From NCBI RefSeq assembly GCF_013085465.1, contig NZ_CP049838.1, positions 7,502,001 to 7,566,000 of the forward strand: a DNA stretch of 64,000 nt. The letters are read 5' to 3'. Position 1 is the stretch's first letter, and every line of letters begins with the position of its first letter. The notes beneath the pieces are model-generated. The model ran no database searches and had not been told where the DNA came from. It saw only the letters and a list, made by a program, of their open reading frames with translations. The position numbers and the translations under genes are program-made. Below are positions 43,862 to 51,545 of the stretch, one piece after another. This DNA comes from Streptomyces asoensis (GTDB taxonomy: Bacteria > Actinomycetota > Actinomycetes > Streptomycetales > Streptomycetaceae).

Positions 43862-43871
43862 CGTTATAACG
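43862..43871. promoter_or_regulatory. perfect palindrome CGTTATAACG before the HxlR-like gene
   Basis: The 10-bp palindrome lies 12-21 bp upstream of the original ATG 43850, next to the GGAG ribosome site. It contains TATAA, so it may overlap the promoter and serve as an operator for the regulator itself. Confidence 0.45.
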
Positions 43872-44045
43872 AAGGGTGAATCGAACGGCGGGGTGCGGAT
43901 CAGTGAAGGTCGCGCTCGGCGCGGAGACGCTGGAGCACCGCGCCGAGGCGGCGGTTGCTGACGTGGATGCTGCGGACGCGCAGGCCCTGGCGCAGAGCTT
44001 CGCGGTTGAGCCAGGGCAGAAGGGCGGCGACCTCTCGGGTTACGG

Positions 44046-44798
44046 CTATGAGGTCCTCATCGCCCGGCGCGGGGCCGGTTTGCCGGGCGGCCGAAGACCG
44101 CGGGCGGCAGGCTGGTCCAGGAGGAGGCGGACGTTCAGCAAGTCCCAGACTGCCTCGGCTTCCGACTGCTCCCGGCGTTCGAGGTCCACGACTTCGGCCG
44201 CGTACCGCAGCACGAGGTCGTCGAGGGCGTGTCCGCCGGAGCGGTCCGTGTGCCAGGCGGGAGTGATCCCGTTCTTTTCTGCCTTGGCTGCGCGGGCGCG
44301 GACACCGCGAAGTCCATCACTGCCAACAGAGGACAGTTGGACTTCCCAGCCGATTCGGCGTCCGTCGGCTCCTTCGACGAGGGTGTCGGTCTGTATCCAG
44401 CTACGGCCCACGCGGGTGCGCACTTCGCTGTCGCTGTGGAAGCCGCCCTCCTCGGCAGCGCGCAGGATCCGCTCCTGGTAAGCCTTGTGCTCATCACTCA
44501 TCGGGACGGTGTGGCGGGCTTCGTCTTCACGCCTCTCGTGCACCGCTTCGCGGTGCCCGTTGGCGCGCAAGCGCAGGTGCATCCATGCTTCCACGCCCGC
44601 TTCGCGGCATATGCCTCCGCACTGGAGGTCCCGCTGGTGCACCGGTACGCCTCGTTGCCCGTAATACCGGTCTGTCTTGTAGATCGTCTCCCACAGATCA
44701 GGAAGTTCTGGATGATCGAGGTCGTCCATGGTCAGGTCGAGCAGGATCTGGAACTTCGTGTGCCAGACGATGTTGGCCACCCAGTACCACCTTTTCAT
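44046..44798 (-). CDS. CoiA-like nuclease-domain protein, C terminus probably altered
   Basis: A 250-residue protein. Blocks LDLTMDDLDHPELPDLWETIY, KTDRYYGQRGVPVHQRD, MSDEHKAYQERILRAAEEGG and the PD-(D/E)xK-like core IQTDTLVEGADGRRIGWEVQLS are those of CoiA-like proteins of streptomycete mobile elements as I remember them. Relatives continue with a conserved C-terminal region. Here the sequence after WHTDRSGG diverges and ends in a basic tail (PPGKPAPRRAMRTS), so the gene may be a chimera or truncated. Start ATG 44798 lacks a clear ribosome site. Substrate and function unknown. Confidence 0.55.
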   Translation of the reverse strand: MKRWYWVANIVWHTKFQILLDLTMDDLDHPELPDLWETIYKTDRYYGQRGVPVHQRDLQCGGICREAGVEAWMHLRLRANGHREAVHERREDEARHTVPMSDEHKAYQERILRAAEEGGFHSDSEVRTRVGRSWIQTDTLVEGADGRRIGWEVQLSSVGSDGLRGVRARAAKAEKNGITPAWHTDRSGGHALDDLVLRYAAEVVDLERREQSEAEAVWDLLNVRLLLDQPAARGLRPPGKPAPRRAMRTS

Positions 44799-44988
44799 TG
44801 TGAAAGGCCGTGAGAACTACGGTAGCGACGACTACTGACAACGAGGGATGGAGCAGGCACGGCAATGGTCGTAAATCGGCCGCCGCACCGGGCCGGGCAT
44901 CCGCGGAGACCGTGCTGTCGGCTTCCCCGTCAGCGTCCTCGCGGTTTGCTGGGACACGGATATCGCAGCCGTGAAGCCAACGTCGGTG

Positions 44989-46356
44989 TCAGTGACCAGG
45001 CTTCGGGGGGAGCACTCGCTCAAGGAAGTCCAGCCGAACCTGGCGAGGCAGCCGGCTATCCAAGCCGAGGGCTGTGCGGATGGAATCGGCGCTGACGTCA
45101 CGTGGGATGTCCAGCCGACGCTCGGCATCTCCGATGATCTCGCCAATGATGTGGTGGGCGGCTTGTGGATGATGCCCGATAAGCCAGTCCAGCGTCTTCG
45201 CCACAGGTGTTGCGATGCCGTAGAAGGGCGAATCAGTACCGCCGGTGGCTCTGTGCACTTCCAAGCCGTAGGCGAACTCGTCGAGGATGGCGTGTCGGAG
45301 GGTGGCGGCCAGATCGTAGGGATCGATGATGCTGGCGGTGTCTGCGGCGACACTCCAAGCGAGCTCATCGGCGACCTCTTGAACGGAAGCTTGGGTGCGG
45401 TGGCGCAGGGCCCAACGCTTGCGCCAGTCGGGCCGCTCCCACAGGACGCCGAGAAACCGACGGGCCAATCGCTGACGCAACTCAGAGGCACCCACGGGCA
45501 GACCCGTTTCGTCACCGGAGCTGAGTGTGGCGGCGACACTTTCGGGTGAACGCTGGCGTTGTTCAGCCCAGTCGCCGGCCACAGGGCGGGACCAGAGGTT
45601 ACGGCCGTTGACGGTGGCCTGAGGCGGAGGAACGTCGCTTTCACCGCGGGAGATGTAGGCGCGCAGGGTAGAAGCAGCGATGCCGCCGATCTCGGCCATC
45701 TCGGGCACCCCGATGAGCTGATCTGCGGCGAGCTCGGGAGCGGATACACGAACAACGCACCGGGACAGCGGTAGAGCGTCACCGGGACGTCGCGAGGCCC
45801 ACAAGGCCAGGTGGTCGTTCCACTGGTCGGGGAGAGGGGCTTCGAGATCGAGATTGGCCACCTTCAGGAGGCGCCCTCCGTCGGGATGAGCGTTGTCGTC
45901 GAGGAGGTCGTCGGCGGTGATGGTGGTGGCGGCTTTGACCAAGCGCCGGTCATAGTGCTCGCTGGCGGCGTCCCAGACCTGCTCGGGCCGGTACCAACTG
46001 GTTCCGTCCCACCAATAACCGCCCTGGCGGAACAGGAGCTGCGGGCCCCACCAGTTGCTGTGCCAAGGGGAGGCGTCCTTGTCACGGATCACGAGCACCG
46101 TGCGGCCGTGCTCGGGATGGTGGCGGACGACCCAGGCCAGGTCATGGCGGATCGGATCGGTAGTGAATGCCAGCCATGCACCTTCTGCGGTTCCGTCCCT
46201 GTCCCATCGGCCCCAGGTGCCGCCATCTTCGTGACGGCCGATGGCCTCTACTGCGGCGGGATCTTCGATGGGGATGTGGGCGTCGTCCACGAATGGCAGA
46301 CCCGGTACGGGGTGGTCGGTGTGCAGGCCGTTCCCGACGGGCTGTAGGCGATGCAT
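44989..46356 (-). CDS. mobile-element-type protein with AlpA/MerR-like HTH
   Basis: A 455-residue soluble protein. The N-terminal half is rich in Trp/His/Asp (DLAWVVRHHPEHGRTVLVIRD, GYWWDGTSWYRPEQVWD). An HTH of the AlpA/MerR kind lies near 220-260 (IGVPEMAEIGGIAASTLRAYISRG, PPPQATVNGRNLWSRP). The C-terminal half is helical (DELAWSVAADTASIIDPYDL, EFAYGLEVHR, TLDWLIGHHPQAAHHIIGEII). I recall the family from streptomycete plasmids and integrative elements, without a proven role. The ATG touches an operator half-site, and there is no strong ribosome site beyond a G run 10 nt upstream. Confidence 0.65.
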   Translation of the reverse strand: MHRLQPVGNGLHTDHPVPGLPFVDDAHIPIEDPAAVEAIGRHEDGGTWGRWDRDGTAEGAWLAFTTDPIRHDLAWVVRHHPEHGRTVLVIRDKDASPWHSNWWGPQLLFRQGGYWWDGTSWYRPEQVWDAASEHYDRRLVKAATTITADDLLDDNAHPDGGRLLKVANLDLEAPLPDQWNDHLALWASRRPGDALPLSRCVVRVSAPELAADQLIGVPEMAEIGGIAASTLRAYISRGESDVPPPQATVNGRNLWSRPVAGDWAEQRQRSPESVAATLSSGDETGLPVGASELRQRLARRFLGVLWERPDWRKRWALRHRTQASVQEVADELAWSVAADTASIIDPYDLAATLRHAILDEFAYGLEVHRATGGTDSPFYGIATPVAKTLDWLIGHHPQAAHHIIGEIIGDAERRLDIPRDVSADSIRTALGLDSRLPRQVRLDFLERVLPPKPGH

Positions 46357-46408
46357 AGTGCTGTACCCCCTAAGTCGAGAGTGCTGTAGAAGCTTACAGC
46401 ACTCTCGA
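46357..46408. promoter_or_regulatory. 34-bp palindrome plus extra AGTGCTGTA half-site
   Basis: TCGAGAGTGCTGTA (46375-46388) and TACAGCACTCTCGA (46395-46408) are perfect 14-bp inverted repeats around 6 nt. A third half-site AGTGCTGTA at 46357-46365 directly abuts the start codon of the minus-strand gene, and a partial fourth (TACAGC) follows at 46418. A protein bound here would block both promoter and start codon. Confidence 0.75.
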
Positions 46409-46767
46409 TCCCCTAGGTACAGCGGTTTGAAACGCCGGACGCAAAAGATTTCACCCGGCGCCCGATCGGATCGGCGTCATGGCCCTCGATCTGGCGATCA
46501 CGAGGGAGGCGGTCACGTCGTCGAAACCGTGGAACCAGGCGGCCAGAGTGGGGCGCGTTCCGCGCTGGGAGGCGGACGGGGAGCGCGAGGGGTGAGGAAG
46601 CGCCCCCAAACGCTCTGCTCCCAAGCCTCGGAGCCGTCGTCGGTTCGGGGACATTCTGGGGACTTTCAAGTCTGTCCCAGAGCCTTTTCGGGGACATTCC
46701 GCCGAGTAACCAGGAAAGGCCCCGACAGTACTGAAAGACAAGAACGCGCTGCTCAGAGCCAGCCCGC
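46409..46767. other. no gene; contains a 13-bp direct repeat
   Basis: No supported ORF. TTCGGGGACATTC occurs at 46644-46656 and 46687-46699. The stretch may contain the promoter serving the minus-strand mobile-element gene at its left end. Confidence 0.45.
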
Positions 46768-46870
46768 TCAGCACTCGATGATGTTCACCGCCCGCCCCGC
46801 GCCGTCTCCTTGTACTTGACGGACATGTCCGCGCTGGTGTCCTTCAGGTCGCCGACCCGGACGTGGGGGT
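46768..46870 (-). pseudogene. 3' remnant of an L-serine dehydratase gene
   Basis: The minus strand reads DTSADMSVKYKETARGG and then, one base out of frame, AVNIIEC followed by stop (46768-46770). Bacterial L-serine ammonia-lyases end in the pattern DTGADM..KYKETARGGLAVNV(I/V)EC, so this is the last 30 codons with a frameshift. Nothing recognisable precedes it. Confidence 0.6.
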
Positions 46871-47187
46871 CAGCCGGATGATCGAAGGAGCGCCGGTGCG
46901 CGTGGAGGTTCGGGCTGGAACTGGCCGTAGCGGTGTAGTGCGCTTGATGCGCGTGCGCGGAGAGGACTGAACTCCGAATCTCAGGAACGCCAGTGGCACC
47001 GTCGGTGCGGACATTGCGAGGCCCCTGTGGCGAGCACTCTCCGTGAAGGCTGACGGGCGCTCAGATATCTCTGACGCCTCGTCACCAATTTAAGATCATC
47101 TTGCACGCACGTTGCACAAGGTGATGAAAAACAGCGATGATCAATGGAGGGTCCCGCAAGTGTGTAACAGCAGGTCAGCAGGCATTT
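46871..47187. other. no gene seen
   Basis: About 315 bp of mixed composition, AT richer near 47080-47160, downstream of the murA terminator and the serine dehydratase remnant. No RNA gene or credible ORF was found. It forms the right edge of the accessory region. Confidence 0.45.
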
Positions 47188-47229
47188 AGGAGTGTCGTGC
47201 CCCTCATCTCCTAGGGGCACGACACTCCT
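47188..47229. terminator. strong hairpin terminator of the HTH-MurA gene
   Basis: AGGAGTGTCGTGCCCC pairs perfectly with GGGGCACGACACTCCT (16 bp) around a 10-nt loop, starting 6 bp after the murA stop on the minus strand. No U tract follows. Confidence 0.85.
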
Positions 47230-47234
47230 ACCGA

Positions 47235-48764
47235 TCAGATGTCCCGGAAGATCTCGATCTGCGCCCCGACGGAGTTCAGCCGCTCGGCCAGGTCCTCGTA
47301 ACCGCGGTTGATGACGTACACGTTGCGCAGCACCGACGTACCCTCCGCCGCCATCATCGCCAGCAGCACGACCACCGCGGGCCGCAGGGCCGGCGGGCAC
47401 ATCATCTCGGCGGCCCGCCAGCGCGTCGGGCCTTCGACCAACACCCGGTGCGGGTCGAGGAGTTGAAGCCGGGCGCCGAGCCGGTTCAGGTCCGTCAGAT
47501 AGATCGCGCGGTTGTCGTAGACCCAGTCGTGGATGAGGGTCTTGCCCTGCGCGACGGCCGCGATGGCCGCGAAGAAGGGGACGTTGTCGATGTTCAGCCC
47601 GGGGAACGGCATCGGGTGGATCTTGTCGATCGGCGCCTCCAGCTTGGAGGGCCGGACCGTGAGGTCGATCAGACGGGTGCGGCCGTTGTCGGCCGGGTAC
47701 TCCGGCGTACGGTCGTGGTCGAGCCCCATCTCCTCCAGGACCGCCAGCTCGATCTCCAGGAACTCGATGGGCACCCGGCGCACCGTCAGCTCCGACTCGG
47801 TGACGACGGCGGCGGCCAGCAGGCTCATCGCCTCGACCGGGTCCTCGGAGGGCGAGTAGTCGACGTCGACGTTGATGTCCGGCACGCCGTGCACCGTGAG
47901 CGTGGTGCTGCCGATGCCCTCGACCCGCACCCCGAGCGCCTCCAGGAAGAAACACAGGTCCTGGACCATGTAGTTGGAAGAGGCGTTGCGGATAACGGTT
48001 ACGCCGTCGTACCGGGCGGCCGCCAGCAGAGCGTTTTCGGTAACCGTGTCCCCGCGCTCGGTCAGTACGATCGGCCGGTCCGGGTGGACGGCACGGTCGA
48101 CGATGGCGTGATACTGCCCCTCCGTCGCCGCGACCTCCAGCCCGAACCGGCGCAGCGCGATCATGTGCGGCTCGATGGTCCGCGTACCGAGGTCGCAGCC
48201 ACCGGCGTACGGCAGCTTGAAGTGGTTCATACGGTGCAGCAGCGGACCGAGGAACATGATGATGGAACGGGTGCGTACGGCGGCCTCGGCGTCGATCGCG
48301 GCCATGTTCAGCTCGGCCGGCGGCACGATCTCCAGGTCGACACCGTCGTTGATCCAACGGGTCCGTACGCCGATGGAGTTCAGGACCTCGAGGAGACGGT
48401 AGACCTCCTCGATCCGGGCGACCCGGCGCAGCACCGTGCGCCCCTGGTTGAGCAGTGAGGCGCACAGCAGGGCCACGCAAGCGTTCTTGCTGGTCTTCAC
48501 GTCGATCGCGCCGGACAACCGACGGCCACCCACGACCCGCAGGTGCATCGGTCCCGCATAGCCCAGAGAGACGATTTCACTGTCCAGTGCTTCACCGATT
48601 CGAGCGATCATCTCAAGGCTGATGTTTTGGTTGCCTCGCTCGATGCGGTTGACGGCACTCTGGCTGGTTGCGAGCGCCTCGGCCAGCTGCGCCTGTGTCC
48701 AGCCCCGGTGCTGCCGGGCGTCACGGATGAGCTTGCCGATGCGTACGAGGTAGTCGTCTGCCAT
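47235..48764 (-). CDS. UDP-N-acetylglucosamine 1-carboxyvinyltransferase-like protein with N-terminal XRE domain
   Basis: A 509-residue fusion. Residues about 5-66 are an XRE helix-turn-helix (IRDARQHRGWTQAQLAEALATSQSAVNRIERG). Residues about 74-505 are an EPSP-synthase/MurA fold: LRVVGGRRLSGAIDVKTSKNACVALLCASLL, the loop PYAGGCDLGTRTIEPHM with the Cys equivalent to the catalytic Cys of MurA (about 190), and FPGLNIDNVPFFAAIAAVAQG. MurA catalyses the first step of peptidoglycan precursor synthesis. The fused DNA-binding domain is a conserved streptomycete trait and may make it a regulator that senses UDP-GlcNAc or PEP. It starts beside a TATCTCAAATATGAGATGGC palindrome (about 48775-48794). Confidence 0.9.
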   Translation of the reverse strand: MADDYLVRIGKLIRDARQHRGWTQAQLAEALATSQSAVNRIERGNQNISLEMIARIGEALDSEIVSLGYAGPMHLRVVGGRRLSGAIDVKTSKNACVALLCASLLNQGRTVLRRVARIEEVYRLLEVLNSIGVRTRWINDGVDLEIVPPAELNMAAIDAEAAVRTRSIIMFLGPLLHRMNHFKLPYAGGCDLGTRTIEPHMIALRRFGLEVAATEGQYHAIVDRAVHPDRPIVLTERGDTVTENALLAAARYDGVTVIRNASSNYMVQDLCFFLEALGVRVEGIGSTTLTVHGVPDINVDVDYSPSEDPVEAMSLLAAAVVTESELTVRRVPIEFLEIELAVLEEMGLDHDRTPEYPADNGRTRLIDLTVRPSKLEAPIDKIHPMPFPGLNIDNVPFFAAIAAVAQGKTLIHDWVYDNRAIYLTDLNRLGARLQLLDPHRVLVEGPTRWRAAEMMCPPALRPAVVVLLAMMAAEGTSVLRNVYVINRGYEDLAERLNSVGAQIEIFRDI

Positions 48765-48828
48765 GGGGTTGAGGTTATCTCAAATATGAGATGGCACCTC
48801 TTGGGGGGTCCGTTCGGGTGACGTCCCG

Positions 48829-49029
48829 TCAATGGTGCCTGTCCTTACGCGTACGACGCCACCCGAAAGGTCCGGGCAAATCAACCGATGTCGTACGACG
48901 TCCGGTGCTGCTGTGCGTGTGACGCGGTCCGTGCTTGCCGCCGCCGGTCGTGATCGACCAGGAATGCCGATTGATGTTCAGCCGCACCCCGGGGAGGATG
49001 CGGAAACTCTTGCGGAAGGTGAGGGGCAT
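48829..49029 (-). CDS. DUF4236 domain protein, 66 residues
   Basis: ATG 49029 follows GAAGGAG with a good spacer. The protein begins MPLTFRKSFRILPGVRLNIN, then HSWSITTGGG and STGRRTTSVDLPG, a clear DUF4236 pattern (small beta-hairpin domain with conserved arginines), ending in a basic tail. Function unknown. The longer upstream readings in this frame have no ribosome site. Confidence 0.88.
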   Translation of the reverse strand: MPLTFRKSFRILPGVRLNINRHSWSITTGGGKHGPRHTHSSTGRRTTSVDLPGPFGWRRTRKDRHH

Positions 49030-49129
49030 CGAGTCTCCTTCGTCGCGAAGTGTCCGTCCGCACGCGTCTACCCCGACTCGGCGGGCCCATGACCGGTGCG
49101 CTTCCAATGCCCCTCACCCGGAGGCTCGT

Positions 49130-49978
49130 TCAGCCGTCGACGCCCCGCACCGCCGTCACCACCACCGTCGCGTACGGTGCGGTGAAGCCGCCGCCCCTCG
49201 CGTCGATCGCGGCCCCGACTTCGGCCAGCACCTCCGCCACCCGGTCGGCCGGAAGTCGGGTGAGGATGCCGTGGGTGCGCATCTGGTCCAGCCAGGCGTC
49301 CCGGGTGTAGGTCCACTCCCAGTCGAACCGCCACTGCTCCGGCTCGCCGAACTTGCCCGTCTCCCGGATCGCGTCGGCGGCCTTCGTGGCAGGCGCCCGA
49401 TATCCGTCCGCGCCGCGCCGCATGGCCCCGACGTCGATCGGCGAGTCGGGTGCCACCCGCCGGTAGGCGCCGGCCAGTGCCGTCGTCAGATCGTCGGGGA
49501 GTCGGGGCACGTTCCAGAACGCGGCGAGCCGTCCGCCCGCTCGCAGTGTCCGCCCGGCCTTCGCGGCCCCCGCGACCGGATCGATCCAGTGCCAGGCCTG
49601 GCCGGCGACGACGGCATCGAAGGCGCGGCCCGCGGGCTCCCACGACTCGAACGTCGAGACCTCGGCCTCCACTCCGTGGGCGCGAGCCTTCTCGGCCATT
49701 CGCTCGTCCGGCTCGACCCCGAGCACCCGGCAACCGGCCGCCTGGAGTTGCCGGGCGACGATCCCGGTGCCGCAGCCGACGTCGAGGACACTCAGGGGGT
49801 CGGGCCCGGACCGGCCGGCCACGATCCGGTCGATCAGGGGGGCGGGATATCGGGGACGGGTCCGGTCGTAGCGTCCGGCGTCGACACCGAAGGACTCGGC
49901 CATCTGCCGGTGCGCGTGGGGTTGGGCGTTTGGTTGGGCGTGGGGTTGGGCGCCGAAGGGCGGCGGTAAAGTGGGCAT
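49130..49978 (-). CDS. class I SAM-dependent methyltransferase
   Basis: A 282-residue methyltransferase with the motif I block PLSVLDVGCGTGIVARQLQAAG (about 61-82), GVEPDERMAEKARAHG (about 86-101), FDAVVAGQAWHWIDPVAGAAKA (about 118-139) and a C-terminal helical lid. The first 25 residues contain the repeat AQPHAQPNAQPHA and look like a repeat-derived extension; MAESFGVDAGRYDR (ATG 49903) resembles the usual family start. The ATG at 49978 lies inside the operator shared with the divergent TetR gene. Substrate unknown. Confidence 0.8.
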   Translation of the reverse strand: MPTLPPPFGAQPHAQPNAQPHAHRQMAESFGVDAGRYDRTRPRYPAPLIDRIVAGRSGPDPLSVLDVGCGTGIVARQLQAAGCRVLGVEPDERMAEKARAHGVEAEVSTFESWEPAGRAFDAVVAGQAWHWIDPVAGAAKAGRTLRAGGRLAAFWNVPRLPDDLTTALAGAYRRVAPDSPIDVGAMRRGADGYRAPATKAADAIRETGKFGEPEQWRFDWEWTYTRDAWLDQMRTHGILTRLPADRVAEVLAEVGAAIDARGGGFTAPYATVVVTAVRGVDG

Positions 49979-50007
49979 GCGCCCACTCTAGTGGGCGCAT
50001 GCCCACT
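49970..50007. promoter_or_regulatory. four-half-site palindromic operator in the methyltransferase/TetR intergenic region
   Basis: AGTGGGC-ATGC-GCCCACT (49970-49987) and AGTGGGC-GCAT-GCCCACT (49990-50007) are separated by CT. Each unit is a palindrome, and the two units are also mirror images of one another, giving an 18-bp perfect inverted repeat. It overlaps the annotated start of the minus-strand methyltransferase. The TetR-type protein encoded next door is the likely ligand. Confidence 0.8.
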
Positions 50008-50034
50008 CGCCAATGGGGCGAGGCGGCTGAGTAA

Positions 50035-50130
50035 CCGCTTGAGTAACAAACCGCTTGAATAGCAGTCCGCTTGAGCAGCAGATACTCGACCAGCAGACCG
50101 ATTCGAGCAACTGACCGACTGAGCAATCGA
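50035..50130. repeat. degenerate short repeats (CCGCTTGAGNA type) before the tetR gene
   Basis: CCGCTTGAGTA, CCGCTTGAATA and CCGCTTGAGCA are followed by drifting copies (CTCGACCAGCAGACCGATT, GAGCAACTGACCGACTGAGCA). The style matches the AACCGG repeats after ridA and after aconitase. Confidence 0.7.
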
Positions 50131-50148
50131 AAGGGGAGGCCACGACTC

Positions 50149-50748
50149 ATGGCGCCGACCGGAGTGGCCATCCGCGATGTCCGCGAGCAGCTGTTCGATG
50201 CCGCCGAGCGCGTCCTGTCGCGGGACGGGGTGACCGCACTGACCAGCCGGGCGGTCACCATCGAGGCGGGTTGCGCCAAAGGCGTCCTGCATCGTCACTT
50301 CGCCGACTTCGACGCGTTCCTCGCCGAGCTCGTCCTCGACCGCATCGGCGGGCTCCGGTTCCGGGCGCAGGGGCTGCGCGAGTCCGCCGGGACCGGCACG
50401 GTCGTCGCCAACCTCACCGCCACCCTGACCGACCTGTTCGGCTCGGTCGCCGTGGCGATCGTCGCCCTCGTCATCTCCCGCGACGAGCTGCGCTCCCGCC
50501 TGCGCGCCGCCGGCTCGAAGGGCGTCCCGCTCCTCACGGAGGCGGCGGCCGTGACCGCCGCCTACCTCACCGCCGAGCAGGCCCACGGCCGCATCGCGCC
50601 GGACGCCGACGTCGACACCCTCGCCCCCACCCTGATCGGCGCGGCCCACCTGCTCTTCGCGAGCGCCGGAAACACCGAGCCGCCAGAGGAGGCGGAGGTC
50701 ACGAAGGTCGTGACGGCGGTGGTGGGCGGGGTGGTGCGTGCGGGCTGA
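50149..50748 (+). CDS. TetR family transcriptional regulator
   Basis: A 199-residue regulator from ATG 50149, 9 nt after GGGGAGG. The N-terminal TetR helix-turn-helix is VREQLFDAAERVLSRDGVTALTSRAVTIEAGCAKGVLHRHFADFDAF in three helices (about 10-57). The C-terminal ligand domain is alanine rich without a recognisable pocket signature. It is divergent from the methyltransferase and should bind the quadruple operator at 49970-50007, some 140 bp upstream of its own start. Confidence 0.9.
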   Translation: MAPTGVAIRDVREQLFDAAERVLSRDGVTALTSRAVTIEAGCAKGVLHRHFADFDAFLAELVLDRIGGLRFRAQGLRESAGTGTVVANLTATLTDLFGSVAVAIVALVISRDELRSRLRAAGSKGVPLLTEAAAVTAAYLTAEQAHGRIAPDADVDTLAPTLIGAAHLLFASAGNTEPPEEAEVTKVVTAVVGGVVRAG

Positions 50749-50906
50749 GGGGCGAGGTGAGTAGACCGATGGGCCTTCGATCAGGCCGAGTCGGGCCCAG
50801 ATGATCACCGTGCGCATTCTGGTGAGACCTGCCCTCCGGGGGGACGGTTCGGATCCTTTGCGGCCGGGACGGGCCGGATCGGTCGACCGGGTTGGAAACT
50901 GTTTCC

Positions 50907-51482
50907 GTGAGGGAGCAGGAGTACGCGCGGATCGAGCGGGAGAGACGGTTTCTGCTGGCCGCTCCTCCGGCACCTTCGTCGATAACGGTTACCCGGCTGA
51001 TCCGGGACCGGTATCTGGAGGGAACGCGGTTGCGGCTCAGACGGATCGAACGCCCGGACACCGGTTCTCGGGAGCTCAAGCTCACCCAGAAGGTGCCCGC
51101 GAACCGGCCGGGTGCCGTCCAGGGACTGATCACGAACACGTATCTGTCGCAGGCCGAGTACGACCTGCTCGCCTCGCTGCCGGCGGCGGTGCTGTCCAAG
51201 ACGCGGTTCAGTGTGCCGCCCCTGGGTGTCGACGTCTTCGTCGGTCCTCTGACGGGCCTGGTTCTTGCGGAGGCGGAGTTCTCCGGCGACGAAGAGGCGC
51301 TGGCCTTCGTGCCGCCCGCGCAGTGCGTGGCCGAGGTCACGGACGACGTGCGCTTCACCGGCGGCATACTCGTCAGCGCCTCCCGGCGGGAGCTGTCGGC
51401 CTGGCTGGCCGAGTACGGAATCCGGCTTTCACCGGGAGCGGACAGCGAGCCCGGGCATGACCATTCAGCCCCCATGTACTAG
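50907..51482 (+). CDS. CYTH-like domain protein (class IV cyclase/triphosphatase fold)
   Basis: About 191 residues from GTG 50907; a TTG at 50892 is an alternative. It opens with the CYTH-type ExExR signature IERERRFLL, then IRDRYLEGTRLRLRRIE (alternating basic residues of the tunnel strands), ELKLTQK, and TRFSV and LAEAEFSGDEEA, all as in the triphosphate tunnel metalloenzyme superfamily. Members cleave inorganic or organic triphosphates or make cAMP; the substrate here is unknown. It stands alone upstream of the aconitase gene. Confidence 0.75.
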   Translation: MREQEYARIERERRFLLAAPPAPSSITVTRLIRDRYLEGTRLRLRRIERPDTGSRELKLTQKVPANRPGAVQGLITNTYLSQAEYDLLASLPAAVLSKTRFSVPPLGVDVFVGPLTGLVLAEAEFSGDEEALAFVPPAQCVAEVTDDVRFTGGILVSASRRELSAWLAEYGIRLSPGADSEPGHDHSAPMY

Positions 51483-51485
51483 AGT

Positions 51486-51503
51486 TATCTCGACATCGAG
51501 ATA
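51486..51503. promoter_or_regulatory. 18-bp perfect palindrome upstream of acnA (candidate TamR-type MarR site)
   Basis: TATCTCGA-CA-TCGAGATA, about 130-147 bp before the acnA start. In Streptomyces coelicolor the MarR-family regulator TamR is reported to control aconitase. The fit to its exact site is from memory and should be tested. Confidence 0.6.
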
Positions 51504-51545
51504 TCTGCCGAGGCGCCCCGCAGTCGCCACCCTGGTAAGGGTTAC

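Noticed and set aside
43876..44481. 201-codon plus-strand ORF opposite the CoiA-like gene
   Set aside because: The minus-strand frame has conserved family blocks; the plus-strand one is low-complexity Arg/Ser shadow sequence.
33001..47235. tRNA or attachment-site core at the borders of the accessory region
   Set aside because: I looked for tRNA-like cloverleaf sequence and long border repeats by eye and found none that I can defend.
46981..48480. 499-codon minus-strand ORF overlapping murA
   Set aside because: It is out of frame with the certain murA and consists of Arg/Gly/Ala/Pro shadow sequence; its last 47 codons beyond the terminator show no similarity.
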